Assembly: GCF_001270265.1 (NCBI RefSeq)
Contig: NZ_LGAP01000014.1
Span: forward strand, 102,061 to 166,060
Origin: Ensifer adhaerens
GTDB taxonomy: Bacteria > Pseudomonadota > Alphaproteobacteria > Rhizobiales > Rhizobiaceae
Direction of reading: 5' to 3'
Length of the DNA: 64,000 nt
A program made the position numbers and the translations under genes. Under the pieces are notes generated by a model. The model saw only the letters and a list, made by a program, of their open reading frames with translations, made no database searches and was not told the DNA's origin. Shown piece by piece: positions 8,033 through 16,794 of the stretch (position 1 is its first letter; every line of letters begins with the position of its first letter).

Positions 8033-9358
8033 ATGCCCCATGCCGATCACCGTATCTTACATCGCCTGTCGTCCCTTGGCCGTGTCTCGACCCTGTGCCT
8101 GGCAATCAGCCTGAGCACTCTTGCTCCCCTCCATCAGGCTCAGGCCGAGCCGGTGTTCCGTCTGCAGCCGCAGACGAGGATCAAGGTCGCAATCGTCGAA
8201 TGGGTCGCCTCGACGGGCGAGTACAAGGAATGGACCGCGCTCAACGGCGAGTATGTCGTCTCCCCTGCCGGTACGATCTCGGTTCCGCTGGTCGGCGAAG
8301 TCAAGGCCGGGGATCAAACACCCGCGGAACTGGCAGCCAAGATCGCCGACCTCCTGAAGGAGCGCACCGGCCTCAGCAAGGCGCCGGAGACATCCGTCGA
8401 AGTCGTCCGCTACCCCATGATCTACGTTACGGGTCTGGTCGACCGACCGAGCGAGCTGGAATTCCGACCGGGCATGACGGTGATGCAGGCGGTGGCGATG
8501 GCGGGCGGACGCGAACGCCGTACCAACCCTGCCGGCGGCTACTCCGACATGGAGCAGATCCGCTACACCGGCGAATTGAACCGGATGGAACTCGAGATGA
8601 TGCAACTCGCCGCCCGTCGGGCCCGGCTGAGGGCAGAGTTCACGGACGGTGCCAAGATCGAGTTTCCCCAAGCGCTCAAGGTCGCCGATGGCGCCGCCAT
8701 CCAGCAGATCGTGCGCGACGAGAGCACGCTCTTCGACGCCCGGGTCGAAGCCATGCGCCGCCAACTCGATTCCCTTGCCGAGCTTGGCACTCTGCTGAAG
8801 AACGAAATCGACGTGCTTGACGAAAAGACGGCCGTCCAACAGCGCCAGATCGAGATCGCGCAGGACGAGCTCAAAGGCATATCCAAGCTGGTGAACGACC
8901 AGACTGTGACGAAATCGCGTCAGACTTCGCTCGAGCGGATCGTCGCCGAGCTGCAAAGCGACAAGCTCGACCTTCAGGTGGCCGCAATGCGCGCCAAACA
9001 GAAACTCAGCGAGACGGAGCGCGACGCAGTAACCTTGCAGGGTCAGCGCCGAACCGAAGCCGGCCGCGATCTGCAGATGACAGAAGCCGCGATCGAGGAT
9101 CTAAAGCTCAAGCGCAGCACGACGCTGCAACTGCTGCAGATCAACGGTGCTTCCCTCTCTCGTTTCGCCGATAGGAAAGCGATGGACCTGGAGCCGCTGG
9201 AGTACTGGATAACCCACGGCGGTGGGAACGGCACGGCCATCAAAGTCACGGACGCCACATTGCTGGATCCGGGCGACCTGCTCGACGTTCGCTCGGCGCT
9301 GACGGCAGCGCTGGACAACAAGCTTCTGACATCGGTGGGCATCGAACAGTCCCAATAA
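8033..9358 (+). CDS. Polysaccharide biosynthesis/export protein (Wza/ExoF-like OPX)
   Basis: Outer-membrane polysaccharide export protein, 441 residues, close to ExoF in length. Signal peptide at residues 1 to about 38 (ending LHQAQA). The polysaccharide-export domain follows (LQPQTRIKVAIVEW ... VSPAGTISVPLVGEV), then an SLBB-like segment (VYPMIYVTGLVDRPSEL context, GMTVMQAVAMAGG). About 250 residues of predicted coiled coil (about 160-360) come next, as in ExoF-type proteins and unlike enterobacterial Wza. First gene of a plus-strand operon continuing into the co-polymerase after 46 bp. Expected to form the exit channel with the ExoP-like protein. Confidence 0.9.
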   Translation: MPHADHRILHRLSSLGRVSTLCLAISLSTLAPLHQAQAEPVFRLQPQTRIKVAIVEWVASTGEYKEWTALNGEYVVSPAGTISVPLVGEVKAGDQTPAELAAKIADLLKERTGLSKAPETSVEVVRYPMIYVTGLVDRPSELEFRPGMTVMQAVAMAGGRERRTNPAGGYSDMEQIRYTGELNRMELEMMQLAARRARLRAEFTDGAKIEFPQALKVADGAAIQQIVRDESTLFDARVEAMRRQLDSLAELGTLLKNEIDVLDEKTAVQQRQIEIAQDELKGISKLVNDQTVTKSRQTSLERIVAELQSDKLDLQVAAMRAKQKLSETERDAVTLQGQRRTEAGRDLQMTEAAIEDLKLKRSTTLQLLQINGASLSRFADRKAMDLEPLEYWITHGGGNGTAIKVTDATLLDPGDLLDVRSALTAALDNKLLTSVGIEQSQ

Positions 9359-9404
9359 CAGCAGCAGATCGACTGAGGCACAGAGTATTTCGTGGGGAAC
9401 ACCA

Positions 9405-11678
9405 ATGGTCGTGCATGACATCTCAAAAATCGTGCTGGATGAGAACTTCGAGGCCAAGCGTTCGGTCGGCCAGGAGAGCATATCCTTCCGCGATGTTTCC
9501 GACTTCCTGCGGCGACACCTCGTTCGCATCGCGATCTGTGGCGTGATCGGGCTGGCGCTCGGCGCCTTCTACATTTTCAATACGGCACCGACCTTTACCG
9601 CGACCGTCCGTCTGGTGATCGACCCCGAGCAGGGCCGCATCGCCTCCCAGGATGCCTCGACCGGAACGATCATCATCGAAGCGGCCGAGATCGCCAGCGA
9701 AGTCGAAATTGTCAAATCCGAGGCGATTGCCCGCGCCGTCATCGAGCAGCTAGATCTGACCAACGATCCGGAAATCGTCGGCGGTGGCGTCTCGATCCGA
9801 GGCATGATCGGCGCGCTTTTCTCGTCAGGTGCCAAAAATACCGAAGACAATGCGGCTGACGACGAATACCTGATGCGGCGCACCATGGCCGCCTTCCTCT
9901 CGCGCGTCACCGTCCGGCGCGTCGGTCAGTCCTACGTCCTCGAGATCGGTTATTCCTCCACCAGTCCGCAAAAGGCGGCAAAGACAGCCAATGCCATTGC
10001 CGGCGCCTATATCCGGACAGGCATGAACGAGCGATCCGATGCTGCAAGGAGCGGCGCCAAGTGGCTGGAAAGCCGCCTGATCGAAGTCGGCGCGCAGGCG
10101 CGCGCAGCCGCAATGACCGTGGAAGAGTTCCGGGCCAAGAACGACATCACCACGGTCGGCACCACGTCGACACTCGATCAGCAGCAGCTTTCCGAAATCA
10201 GCAGCCAGATGCTGGCTGCGCGCGCCGCGACTGCGGCTGAGTCCGCCAAGCTGATGACGCTGCAACAACTCATGTCGAGAGACACGATGGTCGCCAGCGT
10301 CAACGACAGCCTCGACAACCCGCAGATCCAGAAGCTCAACGAAGAAATGCGCCTGGCGACAGCCAAGCTCGATAATCTCAAGACCCGATACGATAGCGGA
10401 AACCCCGCCATTGTCGCCGCCGAGGCGGATATCGCGCGGCTGGACGCCGCACTTCGCAACGAATTCCTGCGCATCGAACAGTTCTACAAGTCGAATGTCG
10501 AGATCGCCAAGACCCGGGAAAAGCTGCTGGAAAGCGAGCTTGCCAATCTGACCGCAGCGGGTGCCGGCAAGAACGTCGCCCGAGTCGAACTCTCCGAGAT
10601 GGAAAGCCGCGCCACGACCTATCGTAATATGTACGAGGGTATTCTTCAGCAGCTCATCGGCGCGATGCAAAAACAGTCTTTTCCCCTCGGCAAGGCCCGT
10701 ATCGTGACGGCGGCGACTGCACCGTTGGGCAAGACCTGGCCCAAGCCTTCGACGATCATGCCGTTTTCCTTGATGTTCGGACTGGCGACCGGCCTTATGC
10801 TATCGGTGCTGCGTGATGGCCTCGACCGACGCGTCAGCTCCAGCGAGCGCCTCCGCGCCGAGCTCGGCATTACATCGCTCGGCCACGTACCGATGTTCAG
10901 AAGCAGCCCACGTCCGCATCAGCCCCCGATCGCCTCCACAATGCTGCCGCTGCGATCGGTTTTGGACATGCCCTATTCGCGGTTCTCCGAGGCCTTGCGC
11001 GGGGTGAAGACCTCCGTCGATCCCGCCTTCCCCGCCAATGCGACTGCGGTCATCGGCGTGACCTCGGTCGGTCCCGGCGAAGGCAAGACCACGATCGCTG
11101 CCAACCTCGCCCAGCTCTACATGAACGAAGGGGCTTCGGTCCTGCTTGTGGACGCGGACTTCGTCGGCTCCCGCCTCAGCCGCGTAGCCACCGAAGACGG
11201 CGCGGGCTTCGGCATGGAGAGCCTGCGGATCCTGGGCATTCCCGGCCAATATTCCCGGCGTAGATCGAGTGAGGCGATACAGCACGTCGAGGAGTTCGAC
11301 GGCAAGGCCGTGCGCTGCGTGCCGGTTCTGACGGTCGACCAGACACGCAAGGCCGCCGTCGCGCATCAACGTTACGGCCACCTGCCGGCGCTGAAATCAG
11401 AACTCGAGCTGCTGCGACAGCGCTACAAAGTGATCATCGTCGATATGTCCGGGTTCGAAGATTCCGCCGATACGCGCGTAATCTGCACCTATCTCGACGG
11501 CATCGTCGTGGTCCTCGGGCAATCCGACAAGATGACCGTCGAACGGCTCGGCGAGGCTCTTGCGACATTCGGCAAATCTCGCGTCGCGCTGCTCGGCGTC
11601 ATTTCAAACAGAAGCGACGGCCCGCGCCGTACCAACATTCGCTGGGACCGAAAACAATGGCGCAAGTTCAGAAAATGA
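9405..11678 (+). CDS. Wzz-type polysaccharide co-polymerase with BY-kinase-like domain (ExoP-like)
   Basis: 757-residue inner-membrane protein setting EPS chain length and linking polymerase to exporter. Order: cytoplasmic N-terminus, TM1 about 39-58, Wzz periplasmic domain with long coiled coils (about 210-420), proline-containing segment and TM2 about 450-470, then a cytosolic ATPase with Walker A GPGEGKTT (557-564) and Walker A' VLLVDADF (579-586). The C-terminus ends RRTNIRWDRKQWRKFRK and lacks the tyrosine cluster that BY-kinases autophosphorylate, so kinase function may be reduced or differently regulated. Its 3' end overlaps the next gene by 22 bp. Confidence 0.92.
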   Translation: MVVHDISKIVLDENFEAKRSVGQESISFRDVSDFLRRHLVRIAICGVIGLALGAFYIFNTAPTFTATVRLVIDPEQGRIASQDASTGTIIIEAAEIASEVEIVKSEAIARAVIEQLDLTNDPEIVGGGVSIRGMIGALFSSGAKNTEDNAADDEYLMRRTMAAFLSRVTVRRVGQSYVLEIGYSSTSPQKAAKTANAIAGAYIRTGMNERSDAARSGAKWLESRLIEVGAQARAAAMTVEEFRAKNDITTVGTTSTLDQQQLSEISSQMLAARAATAAESAKLMTLQQLMSRDTMVASVNDSLDNPQIQKLNEEMRLATAKLDNLKTRYDSGNPAIVAAEADIARLDAALRNEFLRIEQFYKSNVEIAKTREKLLESELANLTAAGAGKNVARVELSEMESRATTYRNMYEGILQQLIGAMQKQSFPLGKARIVTAATAPLGKTWPKPSTIMPFSLMFGLATGLMLSVLRDGLDRRVSSSERLRAELGITSLGHVPMFRSSPRPHQPPIASTMLPLRSVLDMPYSRFSEALRGVKTSVDPAFPANATAVIGVTSVGPGEGKTTIAANLAQLYMNEGASVLLVDADFVGSRLSRVATEDGAGFGMESLRILGIPGQYSRRRSSEAIQHVEEFDGKAVRCVPVLTVDQTRKAAVAHQRYGHLPALKSELELLRQRYKVIIVDMSGFEDSADTRVICTYLDGIVVVLGQSDKMTVERLGEALATFGKSRVALLGVISNRSDGPRRTNIRWDRKQWRKFRK

Positions 11679-12595
11679 TGCCAGCAACGGATAACCATCC
11701 CGACGTTCGTCCGGTAACGGTTGCCATCGGCATACCGAGCTGTGGGCGAAGAGACATTCTCTCCGCCGTCCTGCCCCTTATCGCCAGGCAGACCCGGCAA
11801 CCGGACGAGATCTTCGTCTGCCTTTCATCGCCGGAGGACATGGACCCGAGCTGTACGGACAGGCTCACCTGCCCCGTCACCGTGATCCTGTCCGAACGTG
11901 GCCTGTGCCGCCAGCGCAACCGGATACTGGCGGCCGTGGATGCCGACATCATTCTGTTTCTCGACGACGATTTCCTGATGGCGCCATCCTATGTAGACGA
12001 ACTCCTAGGGCTGTTTCTCAGCCAGCCTGATGTCGTCATGTGCACGGGCACTGTTATCGCCGATGGCATTATCGGACCTGGCATCTCAATCGACGACGGG
12101 CTTGAGATGATCGAGGTCGGATTGCCCCAACCTGATCAGACGGAGACTTTCGCGCCGATTTACAGTGCCTACGGGTGCAACATGGCTGTGAGGACCGCCG
12201 CGATCCGGCGCGGCGGGTTGCGCTTTGACGAGAACCTGCCGCTCTATGGCTGGCTCGAAGATGTCGACTTTAGCCGGTTGGTCGCCAAACAAGGCCGCGT
12301 CGTTCGGTCGAGCCGATTGCTGGGTGTTCATCTTGGAACGAAGAAGGCCCGCACTCCTGGCGTCAAATTCGGTTACTCGCAGATCGCCAACCCCATCTAC
12401 CTGATGCGCAAGCACACGATGAGCATCCGTCACGCCACCGTCCAGATGGGGCGAAACCTGATTGCGAACTCGGTCAAGGTCTGGAACCCGGAGCCGTGGG
12501 TCGATCGAAAGGGCCGCCTGCGCGGCAATGCACGCGCATTCCTGGATCTGTTCACCGGTCGGCTGGCGCCGCAGAACGTCGAAAGGCTCGAGTAG
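11657..12595 (+). CDS. Glycosyltransferase family 2 (GT-A)
   Basis: 312-residue GT-A glycosyltransferase. N-terminal VAIGIPSCGRRDILSAVLP is the nucleotide-binding start of the GT2 fold. DADIILFLDDDFLMAPSY holds the DxD-type metal-binding acidic cluster, and GWLEDVDFSRLVAKQG carries the catalytic-base ED motif. No membrane segment, so it acts on the lipid-linked intermediate at the cytoplasmic face. Overlaps the upstream co-polymerase gene by 22 bp, so it is probably translationally coupled. The next glycosyltransferase starts 5 bp after its stop. Donor sugar not predictable by eye. Confidence 0.92.
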   Translation: MAQVQKMMPATDNHPDVRPVTVAIGIPSCGRRDILSAVLPLIARQTRQPDEIFVCLSSPEDMDPSCTDRLTCPVTVILSERGLCRQRNRILAAVDADIILFLDDDFLMAPSYVDELLGLFLSQPDVVMCTGTVIADGIIGPGISIDDGLEMIEVGLPQPDQTETFAPIYSAYGCNMAVRTAAIRRGGLRFDENLPLYGWLEDVDFSRLVAKQGRVVRSSRLLGVHLGTKKARTPGVKFGYSQIANPIYLMRKHTMSIRHATVQMGRNLIANSVKVWNPEPWVDRKGRLRGNARAFLDLFTGRLAPQNVERLE

Positions 12596-12599
12596 TGCC

Positions 12600-13907
12600 A
12601 TGATAGTTCAGCCGCCCGACCGCGTCGTCGTCATCAACGATCGTTCCACCAGGGTCGGTGGCGCCACGAATCTCGCCATACTCTCGGCCGAACTGCTCCA
12701 GCAGCGCGGAATCTCGGTCACGTTCTTTGCCGGGGACGGCGTGCCGGCCAACAAGCCGGCGGCCGACACGATCAATCTCGATGCGGTTCCCTTGCTGGAG
12801 CGACGGCGGAGCGACGCAATGCGTCTCGGCCTTTACGATCCGCCCGTCTACGAGGCGCTCGCCGGGCTAATTGCCAGCCGGGATACGCCAACGACGATCT
12901 ATCATGTTCATGGCTGGTCGAAGATCCTGTCGCCGGCAATCTTCCGGGCGCTCGCGCCGGTGCGCGACCGCGTGGTCCTCCACGCTCACGATTATTTCCT
13001 CGCCTGCCCCAATGGCGGCTTCGTCAACTTCCAGACCCATCGCGTCTGTCAACTGAAACCGATGTCCAGCCGTTGCTTGACGACCCAATGCGACAAACGC
13101 GGCCTGCACGAGAAGGCCTGGCGCTCAGTGCGACATATGCTGCGCGAACATCTTTTCCCGACCAAGCGGGTGGCCGCAAACATCATCGTCGTGCACGAGA
13201 GGATGCGGGGCTACTTCGAGCGCGCTGGCATGAACGGCACCCGCATCGAGACGATCCGCAATCCTGTGCTTCCCTTCATCGACCCCGGGCTCCAGCCCTG
13301 GACCAACCGCAACTTCGTGTTCGTCGGCCGACTGGAACCCGAAAAGGGGTTCGAGGATGCAGCCAGGGCGGCACACCTTGCCAAGGTGCCGCTTCATTTC
13401 ATCGGCGACGGCGCCGGTCGTGCACTTATCGAAAAGACGTTTCCAGAAGCAATCGTTCACGGCTGGAAATCCAAGGACGAGATGCGGGATATCATTCATG
13501 GCGCTCGCGCCGTCGTGGTCTCGTCGCGTGTACCGGAACCGTTCGGCCTGGCGGCCCTTGAAGCTATCTCCAGCGGCATACCGGTCATCCTGACCGATGC
13601 CGCATTGCTCGCAGACGAAATCGCTGCCCTCGGCTGCGGTGTCAAATTCCGCGTCGCCGATGTCGAGGATCTTGCCGCCACGATGCGCACCCTTGCTGCC
13701 AACGACGCACTGGTTCGGCAAATGAGCGGAAACTGCTTCAGGGAGGCGGCCGCGCTCGCGCATACGCCGGAAACCTGGGCGGACGCATTGGTCGACCTCT
13801 ATGGTCGCGTGTTGCAGCGCGCCAACCGGAGCACGGTCGATATCCGACGGCACCAACTGGTAGCCACCGCGGCTCGGGGCGATCTGCGCAGTGGAGAGGC
13901 CGGATGA
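12600..13907 (+). CDS. Glycosyltransferase family 4 (GT-B)
   Basis: 435-residue GT-B enzyme from the ATG at 12600, 5 bp after the GT2 stop; the same frame is open further upstream but overlaps the GT2 gene out of phase. N-terminal domain: RSTRVGGATNLAILSAELLQQRG and YHVHGWSKILSPA. C-terminal donor domain: FVFVGRLEPEKGFEDAARAA and EPFGLAALEAISSGIPVILTD with the E-x7-E pattern. The CxxC-like cysteines at about 137-167 (ACPNGGF, CQLKPMSSRCLTTQC) recall a small insertion seen in some GT4 proteins. Third gene of the EPS operon; likely elongates the repeat unit. Confidence 0.92.
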   Translation: MIVQPPDRVVVINDRSTRVGGATNLAILSAELLQQRGISVTFFAGDGVPANKPAADTINLDAVPLLERRRSDAMRLGLYDPPVYEALAGLIASRDTPTTIYHVHGWSKILSPAIFRALAPVRDRVVLHAHDYFLACPNGGFVNFQTHRVCQLKPMSSRCLTTQCDKRGLHEKAWRSVRHMLREHLFPTKRVAANIIVVHERMRGYFERAGMNGTRIETIRNPVLPFIDPGLQPWTNRNFVFVGRLEPEKGFEDAARAAHLAKVPLHFIGDGAGRALIEKTFPEAIVHGWKSKDEMRDIIHGARAVVVSSRVPEPFGLAALEAISSGIPVILTDAALLADEIAALGCGVKFRVADVEDLAATMRTLAANDALVRQMSGNCFREAAALAHTPETWADALVDLYGRVLQRANRSTVDIRRHQLVATAARGDLRSGEAG

Positions 13908-14108
13908 AACCGCTTCAATCAGTGTTTGAAACAAGCCGCCAGCGAAGGCGCTCCGTCTCCTCGCGATTAGGACGTTTACCCGGTGGCACAGCAATCCTGC
14001 CCGCTGCGTACCTCCATTGGACTAGGCCTTGCCCATCAGGATCGATTGTAAATCAAGGCGCCCGCTGGCAGCCTGTTAAAGGCGAACGGTGTTTGGGGGG
14101 TGAGAGAT
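13908..14108. other. Gap before the sugar transferase gene, with one TTAG motif
   Basis: A 201-bp gap separates the GT4 gene from the priming transferase. It contains GCGATTAGGACG (ATTAG at 13966-13970), close to the motif repeated upstream of the export gene, and ends with a G-rich Shine-Dalgarno. A 73-codon frame starts in the ATGA overlap with the GT4 stop, but its Arg/Ser/Pro-rich product resembles nothing known and I do not call it. Confidence 0.35.
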
Positions 14109-14786
14109 ATGCTGTCTGTTTCTGATGGCGCTGCACATCAAAGACACACTGCGCGCGGAGCCATCGCAGCACGACGCGGCAGCAGATCCAAACGTCTGAT
14201 CGACGTGACCATCTCCATCCTGGCGCTCATCTTCCTTGCGCCGGCCCTCGCGCTGATCGCAATAGCACTTGTCATCGTCGACGGCCGGCCGATCATTTTC
14301 CGGCAAGCCCGCGTCGGTGCGCAAGGGAAGATGTTCGAATGCCTCAAGTTCCGGACCATGCGCCGCGATGCGGCGGAAAGGCTTGCCGAACTTCTGGCGT
14401 CGGACCCCGAGCGAAACAGGGAGTGGATGGAGAAACGCAAACTCGTCGGCGATCCACGTGTGCATTGGCTCGGCAAGATCCTGCGGATGACATGCCTCGA
14501 CGAATTACCGCAATTCTACAATGTGCTGCGCGGTGACATGAGCCTTGTCGGGCCTCGCCCGATCTCGCTGGAGGAAACCGAGAAATACGGCCCGAACCTG
14601 CACTACTACACAGCGCTGAAGCCGGGCATCACCGGCATGTGGCAAGTCAAAAGACGGCCGGAAACAACCTATGACGAGCGGGTTCAGTTCGACATCGACT
14701 ACTACCAGTCCCGCTCGATCTACCTCGATATCGTGATCATCGTAAAAACGGTAGGCGTCGTCCTCTTTGCAACAAACGAGATCTGA
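14109..14786 (+). CDS. Undecaprenyl-phosphate sugar phosphotransferase (ExoY/WcaJ C-terminal type)
   Basis: Priming enzyme that transfers a sugar-1-phosphate from UDP-sugar to undecaprenyl phosphate. 225 residues. It has a basic N-terminus then KRLIDVTISILALIFLAPALALIAIALVI (membrane segment), FRQARVGAQGKMFECLKFRTMR, DELPQFYNVLRGDMSLVGPRP and LKPGITGMWQV, the signature blocks of the bacterial sugar transferase family. Like ExoY it lacks the N-terminal multi-spanning domain of WbaP/WcaJ. I prefer the ATG at 14109 (GGGGTGAG 5-7 nt upstream) to the GTG at 14100. It is the only priming transferase in this locus. Confidence 0.93.
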   Translation: MLSVSDGAAHQRHTARGAIAARRGSRSKRLIDVTISILALIFLAPALALIAIALVIVDGRPIIFRQARVGAQGKMFECLKFRTMRRDAAERLAELLASDPERNREWMEKRKLVGDPRVHWLGKILRMTCLDELPQFYNVLRGDMSLVGPRPISLEETEKYGPNLHYYTALKPGITGMWQVKRRPETTYDERVQFDIDYYQSRSIYLDIVIIVKTVGVVLFATNEI

Positions 14787-14795
14787 CGGGGGCGT

Positions 14796-14897
14796 TTACC
14801 AGATGAAAAAGATCACGGCCGCCCAAAAAACAAGGCACAGCACGACCACGGACCAGCGAATGGCCAGCTTCGTGTTCCATGAAGGCCGATTGGTCAT
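14796..14897 (-). CDS. Candidate 33-aa single-span membrane protein
   Basis: On the minus strand an ATG at 14897 opens a 33-codon frame: a short polar start (MTNRPSWNTKLAIRW), one transmembrane segment (SVVVLCLVFWAAVIFFIW) and a stop. AAAGAGGGC lies 3 nt upstream of the ATG. An in-frame ATG at 14933 would add 12 residues and has GGGAG about 15 nt upstream. The gene would converge on the sugar transferase gene, ending 10 bp past its stop. The clean N-in/TM layout and aromatic terminus look like a real small membrane protein, possibly acting on the adjacent polysaccharide machinery. Coding status rests on composition and the ribosome site only. Confidence 0.45.
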   Translation of the reverse strand: MTNRPSWNTKLAIRWSVVVLCLVFWAAVIFFIW

Positions 14898-14933
14898 GGC
14901 GCCCTCTTTGTCCAACGAGATCCGTCTCAACAT

Positions 14934-15227
14934 CTATTGCGAGCTCCCCTCTCCCGCGCACGCCTCCAGTCGTTCCCTGACCGCGACCGGCCATGGAATT
15001 CAGGCGAACTGCGGGCGCCAACGTTCATGCGATAGCGCATTCTGGCGCACAAAACGGGCTATACCCGAATCATGGCGTCAACGCATACCATACCTTAGGA
15101 GTTGCGAATTTTCAGCAAAACGGGGCAATTTCGCAAAAGCCGGCATGCAAAACCTGCCACGCCCACATGAGCCCGGTGGCTTCTCATGTTCCCGGCAACG
15201 CCACTTACTCCCAGTCGTGGTGCAGTG
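14934..15227. other. Intergenic region upstream of the flippase gene
   Basis: About 290 bases with a change in texture: CATACCATACCTTAGGAG near 15085-15105 and several GCATGC-type words, less GC-rich than the flanks. It must carry promoters for the flippase gene (plus) and, if real, the small membrane protein (minus). It contains CTTAG at about 15100, a loose match to the motif in other EPS promoters. Plus-strand frames across the region show no family or ribosome site. Confidence 0.35.
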
Positions 15228-16748
15228 ATGTCCAGCTGGTTCGAGACGGCACTTCCCCGGCTGCGAAGGCTATTGCCAGGTTTCCCCCGCGTATTGCGCC
15301 TACCGCATCTGATCGGCGACGGCTTCGCTGCCCTGTGCGCCAAAGTCATCTCACAGGCCGCTCAACTGTCGATCTTCATCGTTGCGGCGCACGTGCTCGC
15401 GGCAGCCGAATTCGGCTTCTTTGCCTTTGCCTCCTCCCTCGCCATCTTCGTTCTCGTCGTCGCCGAGGGCGGCTGGGGCGAGTTCGTGATGAAAGGCGGC
15501 ACTGAAAAGACCGACCTCGATCAGCTTGCGACCCTGTCGATTTTGTCCGGCCTTATCGCCACGCTCCTGGGGCTGTGTACGGCTGCAACCATGTTCATGC
15601 TGGGCCATGGCTGGAGCGCGTTGCTGATCGCCCTCTTCAGTTCCTGGTATCTGCCGGCGTCGCTGTCGACAGTTTACGACGGCATTCTCATCTCGCATGG
15701 TCGATTGCGAGGCCAATCCATCATCAGGATCGCGGCCGAGATCATCGGGCTGCTGGTGGCGATCGGCGGGCTTTCACTGGGGTGGAACATCGTTGCGCTC
15801 ATCGGCGGGCGGTTGGCGCAACAGCTGACGATCCTGGTTGCCTCGATGATCATGCTGCGATGGTTGCCGCATCTGCGCCTACACCGCTCATACGCCAAGC
15901 AGGTGCTGGAGTTCTCGCGCCATATCGTCGCCAACCGGCTCGTGGTGTTCTTTCGCTCATACGCGGGCACGCTGGTGGTCGGCAGCTTCCTAGGCCTTGC
16001 TGAAGCGGGCTACTACCGCGCGGCGGAGCGGATCGTCGCCGCCTTCTCCGAGCTCATAGGCGAACCGGCCCGGATGCTTGCCTGGATCCTCTTCGGCCGC
16101 GTCGCGGGCAAGGACAAGGGTAACGTCGACCGGGCCGCGATCGGGGCGACGGCCACCACCTTCATGACCGTTCTGATGGCGATCTCGACACCGATCTATC
16201 TCGGCCTCGCACTGATCTCTGCAGAACTGATCGACGTCGTACTGGGTGAGAAATGGGCACCGGCAGCGATCCTCGTCGCAATCCTCGCCGCAAAACAGAC
16301 GCTTTTGATCCCGGGCTATGTGACCGAGCCGCTGCTTTCGCTGAGCGGCAACATTCACAGGATGCCGAGGGCGGTCATGCTGAACGGCGCGATTTCCGTC
16401 AGCCTGATCATTCTCCTGACCCCGTTCGGCGCGGTTGCTACGGCGCTCGGACAATGCGTCGCCGCGCTGTTCTCGTTCAACATATCCATGCGGCTTCAAT
16501 CGCGCGAGGGCGACCTTGCCTGGAACCGCGTTCTTCGCGACTGCGGCCTGGTGGCAATCGCCGTCTGCGCCATGGCGGCCGCCGTCTTTCTGTTCGGCCG
16601 GATCGCCGAAGCGTCGTCGCTGAGGCAAATGTCGACGATCGCGCTGCAAGTGGTTGCCGGTGCGGCGATCTATGTTGCCGCGCTCGCCATTCTGCAGCGA
16701 TGGAGCGACGCCCTGCGGCCGCTCTTCGCGTTCGGTCGCCACGGATGA
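15228..16748 (+). CDS. Wzx-type flippase / polysaccharide biosynthesis protein
   Basis: Multi-spanning inner-membrane protein (506 residues from the ATG at 15228) that should flip the lipid-linked repeat unit to the periplasm. Pattern: about 12-14 hydrophobic helices, with LIGDGFAALCAKVISQAAQLSIFIVAAHVLAAAEFGFF at the start and the family-typical LAEAGYYRAAERIV in the first third. An upstream in-frame ATG at 15186 would add 14 residues; neither start has a strong Shine-Dalgarno, and the MSSWFETALPRLRRLLPGF start looks more natural. Followed after 46 bp by the TIGR04325 gene. Confidence 0.9.
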   Translation: MSSWFETALPRLRRLLPGFPRVLRLPHLIGDGFAALCAKVISQAAQLSIFIVAAHVLAAAEFGFFAFASSLAIFVLVVAEGGWGEFVMKGGTEKTDLDQLATLSILSGLIATLLGLCTAATMFMLGHGWSALLIALFSSWYLPASLSTVYDGILISHGRLRGQSIIRIAAEIIGLLVAIGGLSLGWNIVALIGGRLAQQLTILVASMIMLRWLPHLRLHRSYAKQVLEFSRHIVANRLVVFFRSYAGTLVVGSFLGLAEAGYYRAAERIVAAFSELIGEPARMLAWILFGRVAGKDKGNVDRAAIGATATTFMTVLMAISTPIYLGLALISAELIDVVLGEKWAPAAILVAILAAKQTLLIPGYVTEPLLSLSGNIHRMPRAVMLNGAISVSLIILLTPFGAVATALGQCVAALFSFNISMRLQSREGDLAWNRVLRDCGLVAIAVCAMAAAVFLFGRIAEASSLRQMSTIALQVVAGAAIYVAALAILQRWSDALRPLFAFGRHG

Positions 16749-16794
16749 GAAACGCACGGAATAACGCAGGCGCGAAAACCACGGGAGACGCATC

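Noticed and set aside
13904..14125. 73-codon frame after the GT4 gene, starting in an ATGA overlap
   Set aside because: The overlap is suggestive, but the product is Arg/Ser/Pro-rich without recognisable features, and it runs through the Shine-Dalgarno and start of the sugar transferase gene.
14767..15228. 153-codon plus-strand frame between sugar transferase and flippase genes
   Set aside because: No ribosome site or family; it overlaps the better-supported small membrane frame on the other strand.
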